From Prorocentrum cordatum (taxonomy: Eukaryota; Sar; Dinophyceae; Prorocentrales; Prorocentraceae), in NCBI GenBank assembly GCA_963575745.1, contig CAUYUJ010001714.1, positions 1 through 35,000 of the forward strand: DNA of 35,000 nucleotides, given 5' to 3'. Shown piece after piece: positions 1-8,884 of this stretch. Each line of letters begins with the position of its first letter. Within the stretch, counting starts at the first letter, position 1. The position numbers and the translations under genes were made by a program. The notes beneath the pieces were generated by a model. It worked only from the letters and a program-made list of their open reading frames with translations, did no database searches and had not been told where the DNA came from.

Positions 1-1214
1 GAGGAGGTCAAGATCTCATGCAGCAAGACGACGGAGGAGACGAGGAGCCTCTGGAAGAAATCGAAGTACACGCCCATCGGTGCGATCGCGATCAAGTTCG
101 GCGGCGGGGAAGCTGGCTGGGCGCTGGCGACCCTTCCCCGATTTCAAACCTCAATCACTTCCCCTTTCCCCCCCTTCCCACCTTCCTTCTCCTGCCCTTC
201 TCTCCCACTCCACCCCCCCTTCCATCCTCCGTTGCAGGCAAGCAAGTACGTGTGGAAGACGATGAACATGGGGCCGCCCTGGATCATCTACGACACGATG
301 TGCGAGACGATCTTTTCATTGTTTGTGGAGCAGGGGCTCGCCGAGACCTTCGCGACCACGTGGAAGAAGCACGAGGAGTGGGCCAAGAAGGAGCCGCCGA
401 CGCTGACCGACGCGCCGCGCAGCCTGGCGCCAGCGCTGGCGGAGCCCGCGGGCGCAGCGGCGGCGGGGGCGACTGGCGCCGCCCAGACGGGCGCGGCGGC
501 AGCGCCAGCGGCGGCTCCGCCGGCGGCGGCACCTGCAGCCCCAGAGGCGCCAGCAGCAGCGCCGCAGGGGCCAGCGGCGCCGCAGGGGCGCAATGGCAGG
601 GGCGCGCGCGGTGGCGACGCCAAGGTCGGCGCAGTGACTGACGGGCAGCCGCCCGAGGCCCTCCTCGTCTCCTCCTCGTCTCCTCCTTCTCCTCCTCGTC
701 TCCTCCTCGTCGCCTGCTTCCGCCTCCCGCGCCCAAAAACCACCGGGCCAAGGGCGGGGGGGTCAGGGGCGAGGCGCAGGGGGCGATGGCCAGCGCCAAG
801 AAGGTGATCACCCAGTACCAGGCCGTCATCGCGCACCACCAGTCGATGACGATGAGCATCGGCCTCGACAAGGACTGGGCTTGGGCGCTGGAGGACGACG
901 AGGCCGCGCTCATGGCAATGAAGAGGGCCAAGTCGAAGCTCGACGATGCGGCGGGTCAGAACGCGGTCGCCACGAAGGTGCTCTCGGCCAAGAACCCCCC
1001 AGAGCTGAAGAAGCATATCGGCGACCAGGAGCTCATGCGGGGCTTGGCGCCGGTGTCGGGGCTCACGGACTGCGTCGAGAAGGTCGAGGAAGAGCTGGAG
1101 ACGTTGCTGGGCTTCGACAGGGTGAAGCGGGAGAGCAAGCGCAAGCAGAACAAGCAGGAGCAGCCAGGGAAGGCCGCCAGGCCGCGCAAGCAGCCTCGTC
1201 GGGGTGAGTCGTAG
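1..1214 (+). CDS. Unrecognised protein, 3' exons (5' end outside window)
   Basis: I do not recognise this protein. The best model joins 1-111, 238-644 and 767-1214, which gives 966 nt in one frame ending at TAG 1212-1214 (321 residues visible). The first part looks globular and aromatic-rich (KYVWKTMNMGPPWIIYDTM follows the first junction). The middle, about 420-640, is an Ala/Pro/Gly-rich linker. The third exon is charged and probably helical (AMKRAKSKLDDAAGQN) and ends in a Lys/Arg/Gln-rich tail. Frame continuity across two pyrimidine-rich gaps ending in AG supports real exons. Both inferred donors are GC, not GT. A canonical donor-like GTGAGT at 1204-1209 overlaps the end, so the last exon could continue elsewhere and the stop could be intronic. 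Splice positions are inferred and function is unknown. Confidence 0.5.
112..237 (+). other. Probable GC-AG intron 1
   Basis: The segment starts GCTGGC, carries a long C/T-rich tract and ends CGTTGCAG. Removing it keeps the frame between the codons before 111 and those from 238. The acceptor is convincing; the donor position is an inference from frame. Confidence 0.45.
645..766 (+). other. Probable GC-AG intron 2
   Basis: The segment starts GCAGCC, contains repeated CTCCTCGT pyrimidine runs and ends GGGTCAG. Removing it moves translation from the frame of exon 2 into the frame of 767-1214 without a stop. The two inferred introns are similar in length (126 and 122 nt) and both have a GC donor. 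Confidence 0.4.
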
Positions 1215-1352
1215 GCAGCAGGCAAAGCGCTTTCTGAGCCTCAAGCCGAGCCCATTGGGGTTCGACTTGATCTCCGAGGTCCAAAGTCAGAAATTGCTGC
1301 GCGCGAGCGCCCCCGACCGCTGGCCCCTTTTTTTGTTTCCCGAGCCCCCCGG

Positions 1353-1505
1353 GAGCCGGTGGAATGCCGGTGGAGTACCGGTGGAAACTGGTGGAAACCG
1401 AAATGAGAACATAACGTTTTTTCGTGTAAAAAAACACATGTAAAGCACCGATGGATTTGAAATGAGAGCCGGTGGAGTTGCGATGGAGTTCCGGTGGAAT
1501 TCGGG
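1353..1505 (+). repeat. Short degenerate repeat of CCGGTGGA
   Basis: The motif CCGGTGGA or a one-base variant recurs about seven times in two clusters (about 1353-1400 and 1468-1500). The A/T-richer spacer between them contains GTTTTTT and AAAAAAAC arms separated by 5 nt (1415-1434), a possible hairpin. It lies just downstream of the gene at 1-1214 and no protein is evident. Confidence 0.5.
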
Positions 1506-2316
1506 GGGGCACTCGGGGGCCGCAGGCATGCCCGTCTGAGACCAATTGGAGCCCCATCTGAACTCATCCAGGAGCTAGGGACGTGCATGTGCACCAAATG
1601 TTGTTATCATTCTGGCAGTTGTTGCATCTTGGACTTCGGAGGGGCGCCAGGTGTGGCATACCCCAACTAGTTTAGCGGCAGGCTTGTGCGTGGTAGCTCA
1701 TGGCTGGTACCATGGTACTTAATTCCAGCGAGCGATGGATCAGGTAGCGAGCGCACCCCGCCCTCATCATTCTCTGTTGAACTATTCTCGCCCGCGACAC
1801 CATCAATAGCCTGTTCATCCTCCCGCCCACCATCTTTGCCCAATCGTGAATGTCCTCCTTATCCTTCTCGCTGCCCCCTGTTTGGATTTATCGCTTTATT
1901 ATTCTCCTTATCCTCTTTCTAATCCTCTTCTTTCTCACCCTTTATCCTCCTCCTCCTCCTCCTCCTTATCATCCTCGCCTCTCTCGCTACGCTCCTCCTC
2001 CTTATCCTCCAGTTCTTTCCTGATCACGTCCGTCTGGATTTTTCCTCTCTGCCTCCGTGGTGGCGGGCAGGCCGGTGCTCTAGCGGCCCAGCACAAACGC
2101 TTGCCATTGCTATGTTGCTGTGGGTTTGCAGCAGGCGCGATGCCGACTGTGCACGTGCACGGCGGTTGGGGCCGCATGAGCCTGGCTGCGCAGCAACAGC
2201 GCAAGTCTGCCAAGTCTGCGTTGCTTTTTATATGCTGCAAGCTGTGCTGGAAGTCAAGGCATGGGTAAGCCTCTGCAGTTTCTGTCAGAACCAGGCCCCT
2301 GCTGCCCCCTGTCTCC

Positions 2317-2318
<2 letters not shown>
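1506..2318. other. Gene-free stretch with a CTC-rich patch
   Basis: No credible coding signal was seen on either strand. About 1925-2030 is rich in CTC/TCC triplets. The part from 2050 to 2300 is more complex and contains a T-run followed by ATATGC near 2226, but nothing ties it to a promoter. Confidence 0.4.
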
Positions 2319-2370
<52 letters not shown>

Positions 2371-2436
2371 ACCACACTTTTCTCTCTCTCTCTCTCTCTC
2401 TCTTCTCTCCGCTGCATTCCTCTCTCGTCTCTCTCT

Positions 2437-2524
<88 letters not shown>

Positions 2525-2690
2525 ACCTCTCTCTCTCTCTCTCTCTCATCTCTCCTCTCTACTCCCTCCCTCCTCCCTCCCTCCTCTCCCCCTCCCTCTC
2601 TCTCTCTCTATCTCTCTATCTCTCTCCCCCACCCTTCTCTCTCTCTCTCTCTCTCTTCTCGTCTCTATCTCTCTCTCTCCTCTCTCCCTC

Positions 2691-2723
<33 letters not shown>

Positions 2724-2771
2724 TCTTTCTTTCTCTCCGCTATCTCTCTCTCTCTCCTCGCTCCCTCTGTC

Positions 2772-2803
<32 letters not shown>
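2319..2803 (+). repeat. (CT)n microsatellite, 5' side of the retroelement
   Basis: This is nearly pure CT dinucleotide with scattered CCT, TTC and ATCT interruptions. It ends abruptly at 2803, where complex sequence of the retroelement begins (GGACATGGGG). Open frames through it are poly-Ser/Leu artefacts. A matching (CT)n tract follows the element at 11851. Confidence 0.9.
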
Positions 2804-2805
<2 letters not shown>

Positions 2806-2807
2806 AC

Positions 2808-4390
2808 ATGGGGCCCCAGTGGATCAAGTGCCACGCCGAGGACGCTCGCCTCCCGCCGAGGTTGTCCGCACTACAGGCCAATCCTGGTTTGCTGACGTCT
2901 GGCCCTTGTGGGATCGCCCGCGACCCCACCCAGACGACCCAGGCACAAACGAGCATGCGCTCCCGCCTCTACCAGGACGCTGGTCTTGCCTACAGTGTCG
3001 ATTCCAATGCTGTCAGTACTGTGCGGCTCGCCGCAACACGCAGCTCGGCACCTCGGGCCCACCAACGTGCCCAGACTGCGGCCGCAGCGGACTGCGTACA
3101 CTCATGGACTGGTCCACGGACTACTCGTGCAACAGTTGGACGTGTGCATACAGCACCAACAACAGGGACTCCGACACATGCAGCCTGTCCAGCAGGTGCC
3201 CCCATCCCCCCAGTCCACACAGCCTGCTCGACGTCCGTGCCACAGGGATGCCGCCGCACATCCTTGCCCGCCAATTCGGCAACGCGCCAGCCCTCCACGT
3301 CCTTAAGGAACCCCCCCGAGCGCCTTCAGGCCCCGGGGGGGAACCTCCACAACCAGGGCAAGCAGGTTACCAGGGTCAATGGTACTTCCCACCGCAGCCG
3401 CGGCGCGTCCCCAGGCAGGGACTGCCTGACGGCACAAGGCGGCCACCTGGGTTCACAGGAACGGGGATGCCCGAAGAACCTTTCCCCGACCACCCTCTTT
3501 GGAGGGAAGGCTACGTGCTCTTCGGCCCCCACCAGGCCCTCAAGGAGGAATTCACCTTCAACAAGACGGTCCGCCGACCCTACTCCCTAGCCATCACCAA
3601 CATGTACAGGGACCGTGTCACGGTCAGGACCGTCTGCGAGTCGATCGCCGAGCGCATCCACACGACCCGCACCCGCTGGCGAGATGTGGTACTGTACTGG
3701 GACGCCGAGGGTGGTCCTGGGCCTCAAGCTCTCGACTATGACATGCGACTCTGCGACGCCATGTTGAGCCGTGCCACGACCGAAGCCGAGCTAAACCACG
3801 ACCGCAGCAACCGTGGTAGTTTCTGCCTCTATGGACCAGCGCACCAGCGAGCCGTCAACATCACGGCGATCTCCGAGCCGCAGAACATCGACTACATGGA
3901 GCATGTGCGGCGATATTCACCCGTAGGGGGGACCTACCCTGACCACGCCTTCGAGCACGTCTATCGGGGCTGGCAGCGGCCCGACGTGCCCACCATCCTC
4001 CCCGACACCCGTCCCCTCTCGAGAGCCGACTGGCAGCGACACCAACAGCACCAGCAGCGCATTCAGCAGCGGGACCAACGTGATGCAGGACAGCAGGGCA
4101 CGCCACGCTACCGCTCCCCCGCGCGAGTCCCGACAGGCGGTAACACGGCCTACGACGGGGTTGCCGCCTACTACCGTGGCCCCATAGGTGCCAGGCCCGC
4201 GGCTGCTGGAGCAGCCGCCTCAGCTACGGCCACGCCCCCCACGCCAGGGTACACCCAGCGGTCATCGGCTACCCGCGTGCACCCGTGCAGGCCCTCCCAA
4301 GGGCCACCTCGCCAGTGCCAGGGTCCACGCGCGCCTGGGGCCTTTACTCAGGCCGACATGATGGCAACTCCAGCAACCAGCCCGCAGTGA
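2808..4390 (+). CDS. Retroelement ORF1, Cys-rich gag-like protein
   Basis: Probably the nucleic-acid-binding ORF1 product of the element, by position and composition. The main frame ends at TGA 4388-4390, followed directly by TAA 4391-4393. At about 2975-3150 it has clustered cysteines (WSCLQCRFQCCQYC, then CPDCG, then SCNSWTC) that could form zinc fingers. A conserved-looking central block follows (WREGYVLFGPHQALKEEFTF, about 3500-3850), then a Gln-rich basic stretch (about 4020-4100) and an Ala/Pro-rich end. The first ATG next to the (CT)n boundary (2808) is in another frame and gives MGPQWIKCHAEDARLP before a shift near 2880 would be needed; the first in-frame ATG is 3104. The true start is therefore unsettled. 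No sequence family was identified beyond the Cys clusters. Confidence 0.6.
3311..3341 (+). other. Hairpin H0: bulged C, UUCA tetraloop
   Basis: The apical stem is GCC/GGC around TTCA (3325-3328), with an unpaired C at 3321. G3320 pairs with C3332, A3319 faces C3333 (mismatch), G3318 pairs with C3334, and C3311-C3317 pairs with G3335-G3341. The apical stem is the swapped version of the GGC/GCC in the other five, so pairing is kept with different bases. It lies between the Cys-rich part and the central block of ORF1. Confidence 0.7.
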
Positions 4391-5760
4391 TAACCCCTGC
4401 GGCTTCAGCCCAGGGGGCTGCAACAAGCCGTGGCAGGGCTGGGCGCCCCGAAGGATGGCGTGATGCGAACGTGCGCGCTTGGCAACCGCGCCAGCACACG
4501 CCCCCGCCAAACGTGGCTGCAGCACTGCGCCCTGCCCAGGCAAAACCTCCCCCACCTGAGCGGGAGAGGCAGCCGCTTACCCCGCTCGTCCTCACGCACA
4601 TCCAGGCGCATCACAGCGCCTCCCCGCGGCACAGCGAGGGAAGCGCCCACCACGTCAGCCCCCGCCCCGACGCTGTCGACCCCGACCAGGCCCCAGCCAC
4701 GGCGGAGGGCGGCACAAGCGCCTCTCGCCAGCCCAGCCCATCACCCTGCGCGGCGCCGATCCGATCCCCGAGCAGGGCGGATTCCGAGCGCGCTAATGCC
4801 CCGGCGACCTCGCCACGCGACCGCCACACGGGCGGGCGCGTCCCGCGCAGCAGGACCTGCAGCCGCCACAGTTCACGCAAGGCCCCAGGGAGCTCCACGA
4901 GCTCGCCGCCTCGCGAGACCCAGGCTGATGGCCGAGCCCCCGAAGTGGTGCCACGCTTCGGTGCCAGCGTCATCGAACCTGGCCAGGTCGACCTCGAGCC
5001 GACGCCGTCCACGGACCACGAGCCGCCGCTGCCCACCCGCGTGATCGCCCCCATCGACGAGGCGCCAACCTTCGACCCGTTCAAGAACAAGTATCGCGTC
5101 AAGAACCTTGTGGCGGGTTTCGGCGGTGGCTCACCGCTCTCACCTCAGAGTCGGGGCGGAGCCCCCGCCACCTCAGCCGCTGCCGCGGTAGCGGCGGCCC
5201 CGCGGGGAATCAGCCTTGTCCGCAACGTGGGCCTCACGGCAGCGGGCATGGACGAGGCCCAGCGCCAGGCCTCCGACCGTGCTGCTGGAGCTGTTCCACC
5301 AGATGCTGCTCATCAAGATACTGACGGGGCGGGCGCGCCACCGCAGGACGGACCAGCGGTGTCGCGTGCGCAGTATATGCGCGTGCGTTGTGCCGCTGCC
5401 GCGCCGAGCCGCCGCCGCTGGTTCGCTTTTGCTTTTGTGTTCGGCAGGGCGGATCGAGGAGTCGCCTCCCTCTCCCTCTGCTGCCGTCTCACCTCTCCTC
5501 CCCTCGTCCCCTATGGTACAGGAGTGAGGAGGATTTTTCGAGACAGTTGTACTGATGTTTATGAACCCCCCCTGGCGCAGTGCCGACCGTGTCCCGCCTA
5601 TACTTCGGGCCTGACGGCGGCTTCAGCCCCGGTCAAGCTAATCCATAGGAACGCCATGAGCTCCTACTGTGGCCAAGCCTTCTACCTGGGCGAGGGTCAG
5701 GCTGACCTACACCGTGCCGGGCGTGCAAACCCCAGCTCCACCGATGGAGACGGGCCAGGT
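4285..5760 (+). CDS. Retroelement ORF2 leader, Pro/Ala-rich
   Basis: This open frame overlaps the end of ORF1 by about 105 nt in the -1 frame and runs unbroken into the endonuclease. It is dominated by Pro, Ala, Ser, Arg and Thr with no recognisable domain. A more ordered patch lies around 4970-5260 (PTFDPFKNKYRVKNLVAGF). There is no ATG at the beginning; the open frame starts with GTG at 4285. It could be the N-terminal spacer of ORF2, reached by reinitiation or a -1 shift from ORF1, or two ORFs joined by decay. A pyrimidine-rich insert-like patch lies at about 5440-5520. The call rests on position between ORF1 and the endonuclease. Confidence 0.5.
4394..4416 (+). other. Hairpin H1: bulged C, UUCA tetraloop
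   Basis: CCCCTG (4394-4399) pairs perfectly with CAGGGG (4411-4416). C4400 is unpaired, then GGC/GCC closes the TTCA loop (4404-4407). It begins immediately after the tandem stop TGA TAA of ORF1 (4388-4393), so it could influence termination or reinitiation. Confidence 0.75.
5612..5635 (+). other. Hairpin H2: bulged C, UUCA tetraloop
   Basis: TGACGG (5612-5617) pairs with CCG and TCA (5629-5631 and 5633-5635), with G5632 bulged. C5618 is unpaired, then GGC/GCC closes TTCA (5622-5625). It lies about 130 nt before the endonuclease domain. It is the least perfect lower stem of the set. Confidence 0.6.
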
Positions 5761-6850
5761 CGCTCCATACACCTCGTCAGCCTTAACATCACCAGTCTCT
5801 CAGCGAATTGGCCAACCATCACCGCTCTTGGTGTCGACCACAACGCCGCAGTCATAGCACTGCAGGAGACCCGACACGCCAAGCCGACCAGACAAGCCAT
5901 CGCTACCAGCGCCGCCAATCCACTCCACGGAGGATACCACGCCAGTCTTGGACCTGACCTGGATCTGGCGCGAGCCAGCGCAGAGCTGCCCACGGCGGCA
6001 CAGACCACACCGTCGTGGGCAACACTGGCGCCTCGGGAGGGGTCGCCATCCTCTCTAAGGATGCCATTGTCGACTCCACTGTCGACGACAATGCGCCCTG
6101 TATCGTCGCCCTCAAGGCCAAGAAAAGATGGCACGAGGTCTTTCTCCCGCTCTGCACTCAACACCGCCGCAGGCGGCGACGAAACAACCACGGGCCCGCG
6201 GGGATCTACATAGCGATCCTCTACGGGATTGCTGGAGGAGACAGCACAGCTCTTTTTCGGCTCGCTGACTGCGCCGCCGCTAGGGTCGGCTCAGCCCCCT
6301 ATTTCATCTGCATGGACGCCAACACGAACATCGATGACAATCCACACCTTCTGCACATGTTGCAGCACGGATGGTTCAACGTCGCTGAGGGCACACCAGA
6401 CCACACCATGCACACATACGGCAAAATCCCTGACTGGGACCGCGTCACCAAGTGCCCCCGCACTTCGCGCATCGATTATATCATTGCCAACCAAGCGGCG
6501 CGATCCCTTGTCACCGACTTCTGCTATCTACGCGACTTGCCAGCGAAGTCTCATGTTGGCCTGCAGGTCACGCTTGACCTCAGTCGCCTCGACCATACGG
6601 CCCGACGTCTTCTTGCCCCCACGCCCTACCCTCCCGACGATGGAGCTCATGAGGGTCACGAGCTGCAGGCACTAGGGACCCTCATCGCTGGGCGATATCA
6701 GGACCGCATGGAACAGGCCGACACACGCGACGACGTGGAGCGCATGTTCGCCCTGGCTAACGAGGCCAGTCATGAGTACCATCTCACCCGTCTGCGCGAC
6801 CTGCCACCTCCACCGCCCGACCACCCAAAAAAGAAGCCCCCCACCATGCA
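5761..6850 (+). CDS. EEP (AP-like) endonuclease domain, frameshifted
   Basis: This is the endonuclease that nicks the target DNA in non-LTR retrotransposition. The N-terminal motifs are in frame 1: LVSLNITSL (about 5776) and the metal-binding Glu in ALQETRHA (about 5860-5880). The rest is in frame 3: GGVAILSKDA (about 6037), MDANTN (6312-6329, the GDFN-equivalent), SRIDYI (about 6465-6482) and the terminal SHVGL (6549-6563, the SDH-equivalent with the catalytic His kept). The change from frame 1 to frame 3 must occur between about 5955 and 6010, because frame 3 has a TGA just before 5960. The order and spacing of motifs fit the exonuclease-endonuclease-phosphatase family. Frame 3 ends at TGA 6927-6929, but from about 6850 frame 2 reads more like protein, which suggests another shift near the A and C runs at 6823-6845. 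Confidence 0.75.
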
Positions 6851-8884
6851 CGGGCTCACGCCACGTTCGAAGAGCGACCAGTTGTCCCCCGCGCCTTCCC
6901 CACCTACGGAGCTTCCACGATACACATGAACCGACTGCGCAAGCTCCATCGGCAACTCTGTGAGCTTCGTTTCATCGGACAGCACCATCATTTAGATTGC
7001 CGTGCCATTCCGCCGTACCTCGCGCAGCGCATCGACTGCACGTGGACCGCGGCCCGCCTCCTATACCACAAGCTGCGCCCCACGGTTCTCCTGGACTTCC
7101 CCGAGGCCTGGACCCCCGACGAGCCAGCTCCTCACGGAGAGCACCTTGACGTTTTGATCCAACACCTCGACTTAGAGCTGGCACGACGTGCGAACCGTGC
7201 CAAAGCTGAACGCATCAAGATATGGGCTGAGGGCGTCCGCGAGCCAAGCGGGCGAAAGGCGGCCATATACGCACGGGCTGCTGACAGCTCGCCCACGGCG
7301 TATCACCGCACGCCTACCACACCTGACGATACGCAACTCCACTGCGACACCAACGCCTTTAAACCTGACGAAGCTAGCACGGACGACAGCGACGCTGACA
7401 CCGAAGCTGGCGGCTTCAGCCCCAGCGACGGTAGTTCGCCCGACACGGACAGCGACGAAGACCACACTCGTGAACCACCACCTGCGCAAGTCCCCGACAT
7501 TCTCCCTGCCAACGCCATTGTTGCTAACACCAAGGACACGCTTAAGCTCATGGTCGACACCTGGGAGCCCATCTTGGGCAGGTACCGTGCACGTGCGGGA
7601 CATGACGCCGAAGCCATGCCGACGTGGGCTGACTTCTACGACGAGTACCGACAAGAGCTGCCTACGCCATCACCAGCTACCCCTTTCCACCTCACCGACG
7701 ACCACCTCATCCACTTCATTCGCACCCGTTCACCGCGCCGCGCGGGGGGACTGGACGGCTGGACTACTAAGGAGGCTAAGGAGCTACCCGACGACATTCT
7801 TCGCCTCTTTGCCAGCGTCTTACGCGCTATGCAACGCACTGGCACCATCCCAGAACCCCTCCTCCATGTGCCAAACCCGTGCCTCCGAAAAGGCCGAGGT
7901 GAACTCCCAACGGACCAACGACTTCTCTCGGTGCTTTCCGTTTGGATGTATGCGTGGGAAGCGCCAGCTTACCGCAGCCTCACGGACTGGCGGAAAGGAT
8001 GGACCCACGCCACGAGTTTTGGCGCTGTCCCCAACGCTACCATTGGGGACGTCAGCACCTCTCTTGCCCTGCGCATCGAACACGCCAGGGCCTTACTCCT
8101 CCCCTTAGCTGGGGCTGCCCTGGACCGACAGAAGTGTTTCGACTACATCATCACGGACATCTGCCTTAACCTTGCGCTCCACGCGGGGTGCCCCCAAGAC
8201 ATCGTTACTGTCCGCAGAAACTTCTACAGTCGTCACAAACGCTACATCCGCATGAACGGCGCGTACTCTAAGGAACTGGCCAGGACAAACGGTCACCTCC
8301 AGGGAAGCTCTTGGTCCCTGAACGACATTAAGCTGCTCATGTGTGTATGGACCATGAGACAGCATCGATACGTTCCGCGATCACTCAGCACTACCTTTGT
8401 TGACGACAGCAACTCCACTACTCACACCGCGCCAGAGTTGCAGATATCCCTTGATGAAACCGCCAAGTTTGATCGTTTTTCTGGTCAACGCATTCACCCT
8501 GGCAAAGTGGCGGGGTGGGCGCTCACCGACGAGCTTCACACCGCCGTTACCCAGCTCACTCTGGCGGAACGGCCTTTACGCGTGGTCGACTCTTTTAAGC
8601 TCGTCGGGAGTTACATCAACGCCGAGGCAGCGCCGGCTCCAGCCGCGCTTAACCTCACGGCCACCGCTGACGCCCGTGTTCGCAGGGCGACTAGTCGCCT
8701 GCCGCGCATTGGCAAGCTCCCATCACCGATGCTTATTAAGGCGCGGCACGCCCGTTCCCTTGCTGCCAGCGTCTGTACCACGGGCACCGACATCCAAGCC
8801 CCATCAGGCCCCGTCAAAACTGCCTACAACCATGCCCTTAAGGCGGCTATCCGCCCCAAGGGAAACAGGTGGGTCGAGTTTTAG
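6851..8884 (+). CDS. Reverse transcriptase of the retroelement
   Basis: This copies the element RNA at the nicked target. In frame 2 an N-terminal helical region (ATG at 6926) is followed by an acidic Ser/Asp-rich linker (about 7360-7480), then the RT core. Motifs in order are AGGLDGW (about 7742), TDQRLLSVLSV (about 7913), motif A LDRQKCFDYI (catalytic Asp 8123-8125), motif B GHLQGSSWSL (about 8290-8319), motif C FVDD (Asp pair 8402-8407), the GQRIHPGKVAGW block (about 8485-8520) and FKLVGSYI (about 8597). All three catalytic Asp are present. The frame ends at TAG 8882-8884 and reopens in the same frame at once, so RT and the RNase H part were probably one protein broken by a nonsense codon. 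ATG 6926 overlaps the TGA of the preceding frame (ATGA), but frame 2 is already protein-like upstream of it. Confidence 0.9.
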   Translation, partial: RAHATFEERPVVPRAFPTYGASTIHMNRLRKLHRQLCELRFIGQHHHLDCRAIPPYLAQRIDCTWTAARLLYHKLRPTVLLDFPEAWTPDEPAPHGEHLDVLIQHLDLELARRANRAKAERIKIWAEGVREPSGRKAAIYARAADSSPTAYHRTPTTPDDTQLHCDTNAFKPDEASTDDSDADTEAGGFSPSDGSSPDTDSDEDHTREPPPAQVPDILPANAIVANTKDTLKLMVDTWEPILGRYRARAGHDAEAMPTWADFYDEYRQELPTPSPATPFHLTDDHLIHFIRTRSPRRAGGLDGWTTKEAKELPDDILRLFASVLRAMQRTGTIPEPLLHVPNPCLRKGRGELPTDQRLLSVLSVWMYAWEAPAYRSLTDWRKGWTHATSFGAVPNATIGDVSTSLALRIEHARALLLPLAGAALDRQKCFDYIITDICLNLALHAGCPQDIVTVRRNFYSRHKRYIRMNGAYSKELARTNGHLQGSSWSLNDIKLLMCVWTMRQHRYVPRSLSTTFVDDSNSTTHTAPELQISLDETAKFDRFSGQRIHPGKVAGWALTDELHTAVTQLTLAERPLRVVDSFKLVGSYINAEAAPAPAALNLTATADARVRRATSRLPRIGKLPSPMLIKARHARSLAASVCTTGTDIQAPSGPVKTAYNHALKAAIRPKGNRWVEF
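7406..7426 (+). other. Hairpin H3: bulged C, UUCA tetraloop
   Basis: GCTGG (7406-7410) pairs perfectly with CCAGC (7422-7426). C7411 is unpaired and GGC/GCC closes TTCA (7415-7418). It lies in the acidic linker before the RT core. Here the core is translated as GGFSP, a different phase from H1, H2 and H4. Confidence 0.75.

Noticed and set aside
2112-3590. Long frame through the (CT)n tract (poly-Ser/Leu)
   Set aside because: It is a dinucleotide repeat without stops; only the sequence after 2804 is complex, and there the retroelement ORF1 frame is the better reading.
6926-6929. ATGA stop-start overlap as the sure start of RT
   Set aside because: Frame 2 is already protein-like from about 6850, so a frameshift upstream explains it at least as well; kept only as an alternative.
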